Assembly (NCBI GenBank): GCA_029558435.1
Contig: JAKQEZ010000077.1
Location: 1 to 16,743, forward strand
Length of the DNA stretch: 16,743 bases
Direction of reading: 5' to 3'
From: Bacteroidota bacterium
GTDB lineage: Bacteria > Bacteroidota > Bacteroidia > Flavobacteriales > Crocinitomicaceae
Of the stretch, positions 13,481 to 16,743 are shown piece after piece (position 1 is the first letter of the stretch; every line of letters starts with the position of its first letter). Under the pieces are notes generated by a model. It was not told the DNA's origin, did no database searches, and saw only the letters and a list, made by a program, of their open reading frames with translations. The translations under genes were made by a program, and so were the position numbers.

Positions 13481-14474
13481 TTTTAACAGCAATTAAAGTT
13501 GCAATTCGGTTTATTTTATCACTTTTTGAATATTCAAAATGCTCCACAAAAACAATTTCTTTAGGAACATGGTATTTATTTTTTAGAAACGAATAAAAAC
13601 TTTTTTGTTCCAATTCACGAACAGGGGCGCCTTCCACCACAAGTATCACTTTTTGTCCCAATCGTTCATCCTTTCCAGATGTAATAAAAAAGTGATTTTT
13701 TATTTTTTGATGCAATTCGTTTTCCAACGCTTCAATTTGAATTTTTACACCACCACTATTGATTACAAAATCGGCTCTTCCAAGCCATTTGAATTGGTGC
13801 TCGTTTTTCAATTCAACCAAATCGTTGGTTGTTAACGCATCAATCCCCAACATCGGCGCTTTGATAACTAGTTGATTATTTTCTTCGTAAACGTGGATGT
13901 TTTCTAAAGTTGAATAATATTCTTCGTTTTCAAAGCCAACCTTTCGCAAAGCAATGTGAGAAATAGTTTCAGTCATCCCAAATGTTTGATAAACAGTAAT
14001 TTGATGCTGCTTAAGTAATTCAATAGTTGAATCAGAAATCATTCCACCTCCAACAATTATTGAGCGAATGGATTTTAATTTTTCCGGATTTTCTTCTAAA
14101 ATTGAATGCAACTGAATAGGGGCAATGGCCATAAAATCAATTGGTTCCGAAATATTTTTAAGCGGATTTGCACTTGGTTCAACAACTATTAAATGCAAGT
14201 TGTGAAATTGTGCACGAACCAACATCATTTTCCCACCGATGGTATCTGTACTTAAACACAAAAGCGCATTTTCTTGCTCTTTGATATTGAGAAAACTCAA
14301 CGTAGCTTTTGCCGAATTAAAAGCAAATTCTTTTTTTATCGAAATTGTTTTTGGTTTGCCAGTAGAACCTGATGTTTTAGCTTCAAAATGGCTAGAGTTG
14401 CTTGTTAATAATTCTAAAAAAGAGGCAACTTGTATTTTTATTTTTTCGTTATTTGTGAGAAAAGTTAATTTCAT
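13455..14474 (-). CDS. menE: o-Succinylbenzoate-CoA ligase (short Bacteroidota type)
   Basis: Adenylate-forming enzyme that activates o-succinylbenzoate with ATP and joins it to CoA, a step in menaquinone synthesis in the cytoplasm. At 339 aa it is shorter than the 450-500 aa enzymes of other phyla, as is usual in Bacteroidota. Motifs: the phosphate loop TSGSTGKPKT (34-43), FGMTET (165-170), ND plus LVEL (217-222), GRADFVINSGGVKI (232-245) at the hinge between domains, and Lys320 in SKSDKINR (316-323), the position of the catalytic lysine of the family. No other men gene is in the window, so substrate assignment rests on family likeness and length; another small acyl-CoA ligase is possible. 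It heads a two-gene minus-strand unit with the J-domain gene, and stands back to back with the thioredoxin gene across 60 bp. Confidence 0.82.
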   Translation of the reverse strand: MKLTFLTNNEKIKIQVASFLELLTSNSSHFEAKTSGSTGKPKTISIKKEFAFNSAKATLSFLNIKEQENALLCLSTDTIGGKMMLVRAQFHNLHLIVVEPSANPLKNISEPIDFMAIAPIQLHSILEENPEKLKSIRSIIVGGGMISDSTIELLKQHQITVYQTFGMTETISHIALRKVGFENEEYYSTLENIHVYEENNQLVIKAPMLGIDALTTNDLVELKNEHQFKWLGRADFVINSGGVKIQIEALENELHQKIKNHFFITSGKDERLGQKVILVVEGAPVRELEQKSFYSFLKNKYHVPKEIVFVEHFEYSKSDKINRIATLIAVKNGDFKQVL

Positions 14475-14534
14475 TTATGATATTTGGAACAATATTTGAA
14501 TGATTCAAGCAAATTTATTTAAAAAATTGAAACC
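14475..14534. promoter_or_regulatory. Divergent promoter region, menE / thioredoxin gene
   Basis: 60 bp between divergent starts. On the minus strand a perfect TAnnTTTG box (TAAATTTG, complement of 14510-14517) lies 35 nt before menE, without a clear TTG upstream of it. On the plus strand two near-boxes (one mismatch each) end at 14486 and 14498, 36-48 nt before the thioredoxin start. Confidence 0.4.
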
Positions 14535-14999
14535 ATGAAAAAGTTATTAGGATTATCAATGATTATTGGCGCAATTGCACTATCATTTTCTTTTACAAAT
14601 ACAAAATACAACGAAAAACCAATTCCTGTGGTTGTAAATCAAGAAGAAGTTGGAATTAAATTCCATCAATTAACCTTTGATGAAGCATTGAAATTATCCA
14701 AAAAAACAGGAAAACCAATTTTTATTGATTGTTATACCGTTTGGTGTGGTCCATGTAAAATGCTTTCAAAAAATACATTTACAGATGCAAAAGTTGGTGA
14801 GTTTTTCAATAAAAACTTCATCAATATAAAAGTAGAAATGGAAAAAGATGCTGATGGTCCTGAGTTGGCAAAAATGTTTAGAGTTAGAGCCTATCCAACT
14901 TTATTGTTTGTAAATGGTAAAGGAGAGTTGATTAAACAAAATTTGGGCTATGTAACTCCTGACCAATTATTAGGTGTAGCTGCAACAGTTGTTAAATAA
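14535..14999 (+). CDS. Exported thioredoxin-fold protein
   Basis: 154 aa with an N-terminal signal sequence (about residues 1-20, basic start then hydrophobic core) and a thioredoxin domain. The redox motif is WCGPC (C71 and C74), the exact thioredoxin sequence, and the conserved cis-proline is P121 in AYPTLL. The segment TFDEALKLSKKTGKPIFIDC before the motif is typical of the thioredoxin_7/DsbD-gamma-like group, which acts on disulfides in the periplasm. It may reduce or isomerise disulfides or pass electrons from a DsbD/CcdA-type membrane protein; none is encoded here. It is followed after 11 bp by the DUF4268 gene and probably shares its mRNA. Retained membrane anchoring instead of cleavage is possible. 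Confidence 0.88.
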   Translation: MKKLLGLSMIIGAIALSFSFTNTKYNEKPIPVVVNQEEVGIKFHQLTFDEALKLSKKTGKPIFIDCYTVWCGPCKMLSKNTFTDAKVGEFFNKNFINIKVEMEKDADGPELAKMFRVRAYPTLLFVNGKGELIKQNLGYVTPDQLLGVAATVVK

Positions 15000-15010
15000 T
15001 TTTAACTCTT

Positions 15011-15475
15011 ATGCTCTCAAAAGAACAACAAAAAGAGAAAAATATTGCTTTTTGGGGCGAATTCAAAAACAAGATTAAAAAAAATCTTTCAGTTGATGGA
15101 AGAAGAATCAATTGGTTGAGTTATCCCACAGGTTCAAAAGACTTATACGTCCGTTTGCATGCAGATGGACGTTCCTGTTCTTTAAACTTCGATATACAAT
15201 GTAAAGACGATGGCGTGCGCGAAGTGATTTGGGAGCAAATGGGTGAGTTGAAAAATGTCCTTATTGCCGAAATGGGCGATGAAGGCGATTGGATTGAAAA
15301 CTATACCATGCCCGAAGGTTTTGTTATTTCTAGAATTCGTTGGGAATTATATGGTGTAAATTACTATAACGACCAAGATGTTGCTAAAATCCATGCTTAT
15401 TTGCAAGAAAAAATCATTGCCTTTGATCGTTTTTATCAAGAATACAAAGAGATTTTGCTAAATTTATTAGATTAA
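15011..15475 (+). CDS. DUF4268-type protein
   Basis: 154 aa soluble protein without signal peptide or membrane segment. The layout (FWGEFKNKI near 14-22, INWLSYPTG near 34-42, a strand-rich middle with LYVRLHADG and SLNFDI, then FVISRIRWELYGVNYYNDQD and a helical C-terminus with FDRFYQEYKE) resembles the DUF4268 family, known mainly as a domain near or within restriction-related and nuclease-like proteins. Here it stands alone at the length of the domain itself. Many aromatic and charged residues suggest a nucleic-acid or protein-binding fold, but no catalytic motif can be pointed out. It starts 11 bp after the thioredoxin gene, likely co-transcribed; a functional link is not evident. Confidence 0.7.
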   Translation: MLSKEQQKEKNIAFWGEFKNKIKKNLSVDGRRINWLSYPTGSKDLYVRLHADGRSCSLNFDIQCKDDGVREVIWEQMGELKNVLIAEMGDEGDWIENYTMPEGFVISRIRWELYGVNYYNDQDVAKIHAYLQEKIIAFDRFYQEYKEILLNLLD

Positions 15476-15498
15476 CATTTATATTAAAAACAAATCGA

Positions 15499-15506
15499 TA
15501 TTTTTG
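15499..15506 (+). promoter_or_regulatory. -7 box of the T9SS-cargo gene
   Basis: A perfect TAnnTTTG (TATTTTTG) ends 4 nt before the ATG at 15511, so a transcript from it would start at or within a base or two of the start codon. The matching TTG about 19 nt further upstream is absent (only TTT at the expected place). Confidence 0.5.
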
Positions 15507-15510
15507 TAAC

Positions 15511-16320
15511 ATGAAACAAATATTATTTTACATCGGAAGCGTTATCATCCTTTCAAACACAACTTCATTTTCACAAACAACCGCTTTTCAAGAAAGTTTT
15601 GATTCAGGTATTCCCGCTACTTTCACAATGTATAACGTGGATGGATTAACTCCTGATGCTTCTGTTGCAGAATATACAAATGCCTGGATAGGAAAAACAG
15701 ACCCTGCAGATCCTACAAATAATGTTGCTTCTGCTACATCTTACTTTTCACCCGTAGGAAGTGCAAATAGATGGTTGGTGACTCCAGCAATATCTTTAGG
15801 GAATTTTGGAAATACCTTAACTTGGCAAGCAAAATCACATGATGCTTCCTATTCTGAAAGCTATTATGTTTTAGTTTCAACAACAGATAATGCAATGGCT
15901 AGTTTTACGGATACATTAGAAACAGTGTTCTATGAAGATGTAAATTGGGTTAGCCACTCTGTAAATTTATCAGAAAATGGTTATGATGGGCAAACGGTGT
16001 ATTTAGCATTTGTTTTAAGAACCTACAATGGTTTTAAGTTTTATTTGGATTCTATTAATGTAGAAAAAGATAATCCAGCAAGTGTTGAAACGGTTCAACA
16101 AGAAGTGTTGGTGTCAATTTATCCTAATCCAGCAACTAATTTTGTTTCTATTCAATCCAATTTAGAAAATCCAGTTTATACATTTAAAGATATAAATGGT
16201 AAAATTGTATTAAAAAGCAATGAAAATAAAGTCGATATTCAATCGTTGCAAAAAGGAATGTATATTATAGAATGCGCCAATAAAGACGCTGTTATTACAA
16301 AAAGGCTGATTGTAGAATAA
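15511..16320 (+). CDS. T9SS-secreted protein with cleaved-adhesin/choice-of-anchor J domain
   Basis: 269 aa secreted protein. A Sec signal peptide (MKQILFYIGSVIILSNTTSFSQ) precedes a jellyroll domain (about 25-185) with the marks of the cleaved-adhesin / choice-of-anchor J group: FQESFDSGIPATFTMYNVDG near the start, RWLVTPAISL (about 87-96), YYVLVSTTDN, and VYLAFVLRTYNGFKFYLDSINV near the end. The C-terminus (about 192-269) is a type A sorting domain for the type IX secretion system: VSIYPNPATNFVSI, KDINGKIVLKS, LQKGMYIIE and a final basic KRLIVE. It is expected to cross the outer membrane by T9SS, be cut, and be attached to the surface or released. The ligand is unknown; related domains bind glycans or proteins. 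Together with gldH it supports a working gliding/T9SS apparatus in this organism. Confidence 0.88.
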   Translation: MKQILFYIGSVIILSNTTSFSQTTAFQESFDSGIPATFTMYNVDGLTPDASVAEYTNAWIGKTDPADPTNNVASATSYFSPVGSANRWLVTPAISLGNFGNTLTWQAKSHDASYSESYYVLVSTTDNAMASFTDTLETVFYEDVNWVSHSVNLSENGYDGQTVYLAFVLRTYNGFKFYLDSINVEKDNPASVETVQQEVLVSIYPNPATNFVSIQSNLENPVYTFKDINGKIVLKSNENKVDIQSLQKGMYIIECANKDAVITKRLIVE

Positions 16321-16402
16321 TTTTAACCAACCCAACCTCCTTACAAATCAGTCATTTATCAACAAGGTGTAATTTTTTTGTAATTTTTTTTAAGAAAAAC
16401 AC
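16321..16402. other. Spacer before the rRNA promoters
   Basis: No gene and no convincing terminator for the preceding gene. The right-hand part is very A/T-rich (two T-runs, then TAAGAAAAAC) and could serve as an UP element for the first rRNA promoter. Confidence 0.4.
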
Positions 16403-16432
16403 TTGTCGGAATAAATAATCTCTCTATCTTTG
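16403..16432 (+). promoter_or_regulatory. rRNA promoter P1
   Basis: TTG (16403-16405), 19-nt spacer, TATCTTTG (16425-16432): an exact match to the Bacteroidota consensus TTG-N19-TAnnTTTG, preceded by an A/T-rich tract. Confidence 0.8.
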
Positions 16433-16511
16433 CCGTCCGCTAACGATTGAACGAGATTAACCAGCGAAATTGACAAACAAAAAAAAACTTTAATTTTTTT
16501 TCAAAAAATAG

Positions 16512-16541
16512 TTGCTAAGTTAAAAAGAGTGATTATCTTTG
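16512..16541 (+). promoter_or_regulatory. rRNA promoter P2
   Basis: TTG (16512-16514), 19-nt spacer, TATCTTTG (16534-16541). The -7 box and the spacing are identical to P1, and both are followed by a C-rich start region (GCCGTCCGC, GCACCCCGC) and then AACGA. Confidence 0.85.
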
Positions 16542-16616
16542 CACCCCGCAAACGAGCGAAACGAAAAAAGAGAGGTTGTTTAGGAGTTATTAGATTAATT
16601 TTTAAATACAGAAAAA

Positions 16617-16709
16617 GTTCTTTGATTTATTGGGAAGGAAAAGGAAACAAGCGTAAGAATATAAACTTATACAATACCCGAGTCAAAAAAATACGGAAAT
16701 AATTCAAAG
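16617..16709 (+). promoter_or_regulatory. 16S leader with boxA-like site and long-range stem
   Basis: GTTCTTTGA (16617-16625) resembles the boxA antitermination element of rRNA leaders. From within it, 16620-16631 can pair with 16698-16709 (11 of 12 bases), closing a loop of about 66 nt just before the 16S 5' end. The stem would hide part of the boxA-like site. Confidence 0.5.
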
Positions 16710-16716
16710 TTTTATT

Positions 16717-16743
16717 AGAACGGAGAGTTTGATCCTGGCTCAG
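16717..16743 (+). rRNA. rrs: 16S ribosomal RNA, 5' end (partial)
   Basis: The last 20 bases are the universal 16S start region (AGAGTTTGATCCTGGCTCAG, E. coli positions 8-27). Counting back puts the mature 5' end near 16717. The gene runs out of the window; tandem promoters and leader lie directly upstream. Confidence 0.97.

Noticed and set aside
13481..13492. Earlier TTG start for the J-domain protein
   Set aside because: It adds only four residues and lengthens the overlap with menE; the ATG at 13480 leads straight into the J domain.
16321..16402. Terminator for the T9SS-cargo gene
   Set aside because: T-runs are present but no stem of useful length precedes them; they fit better as A/T-rich DNA upstream of rRNA promoter P1.

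Overview
The window looks like chromosome from a Bacteroidota bacterium, most likely order Flavobacteriales. Evidence: a GldH gliding lipoprotein, a type IX secretion C-terminal sorting domain, Bacteroidota-style promoters (TTG about 18-20 nt upstream of TAnnTTTG), little Shine-Dalgarno signal before start codons, a short Bacteroidota-type MenE, and an LptC lipoprotein encoded beside type III pantothenate kinase. Base composition is AT-rich, lowest in the first gene and in the abi region.

Layout. 1-1233: an AT-rich GT4 glycosyltransferase on the plus strand. It abuts, without a single spare base, the end of a minus-strand operon (5360 down to 1234): RicT/PSP1 protein, GldH, enoyl-CoA hydratase, polysaccharide flippase. 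5361-7663 is the accessory part. It holds tRNA-Asp(GTC) with its own promoter and a string of hairpins, then a gene-poor stretch with two families of small repeats, a single AbiD/AbiF-type (Abi_2, HEPN-like) defence gene with a terminator-like hairpin in its leader, and a cluster of modular TTGCG-word repeats. 7664-10279 is a tight plus-strand operon: coaX, an outer-membrane beta-barrel protein, lptC. 10350-12632 is a Pif1/RecD-like helicase with a C-terminal HTH domain; its stop overlaps the stop of a convergent membrane J-domain gene that follows and overlaps menE (minus strand, 14474 down to 12629). 14535-16320 encodes an exported thioredoxin-fold protein, a DUF4268 protein and a T9SS-secreted adhesin-type protein. 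The window ends in a tandem rRNA promoter region and the first bases of a 16S rRNA gene.

How the genes fit together. Most are housekeeping or envelope genes: LPS export (lptC), surface polysaccharide (glycosyltransferase, flippase), gliding/T9SS (gldH, a CTD cargo), CoA and menaquinone synthesis (coaX, menE). The best candidate for an under-described system is abi. A recognisable promoter is followed at once by an 8-bp hairpin and a T7 run ending 7 nt before the abi start codon, so the locus could make a short leader RNA separately from the toxin mRNA. Copies of the same repeat family lie on both sides of the gene. An RNA-controlled abi cassette is inference; the promoter, hairpin and repeats can be seen directly.
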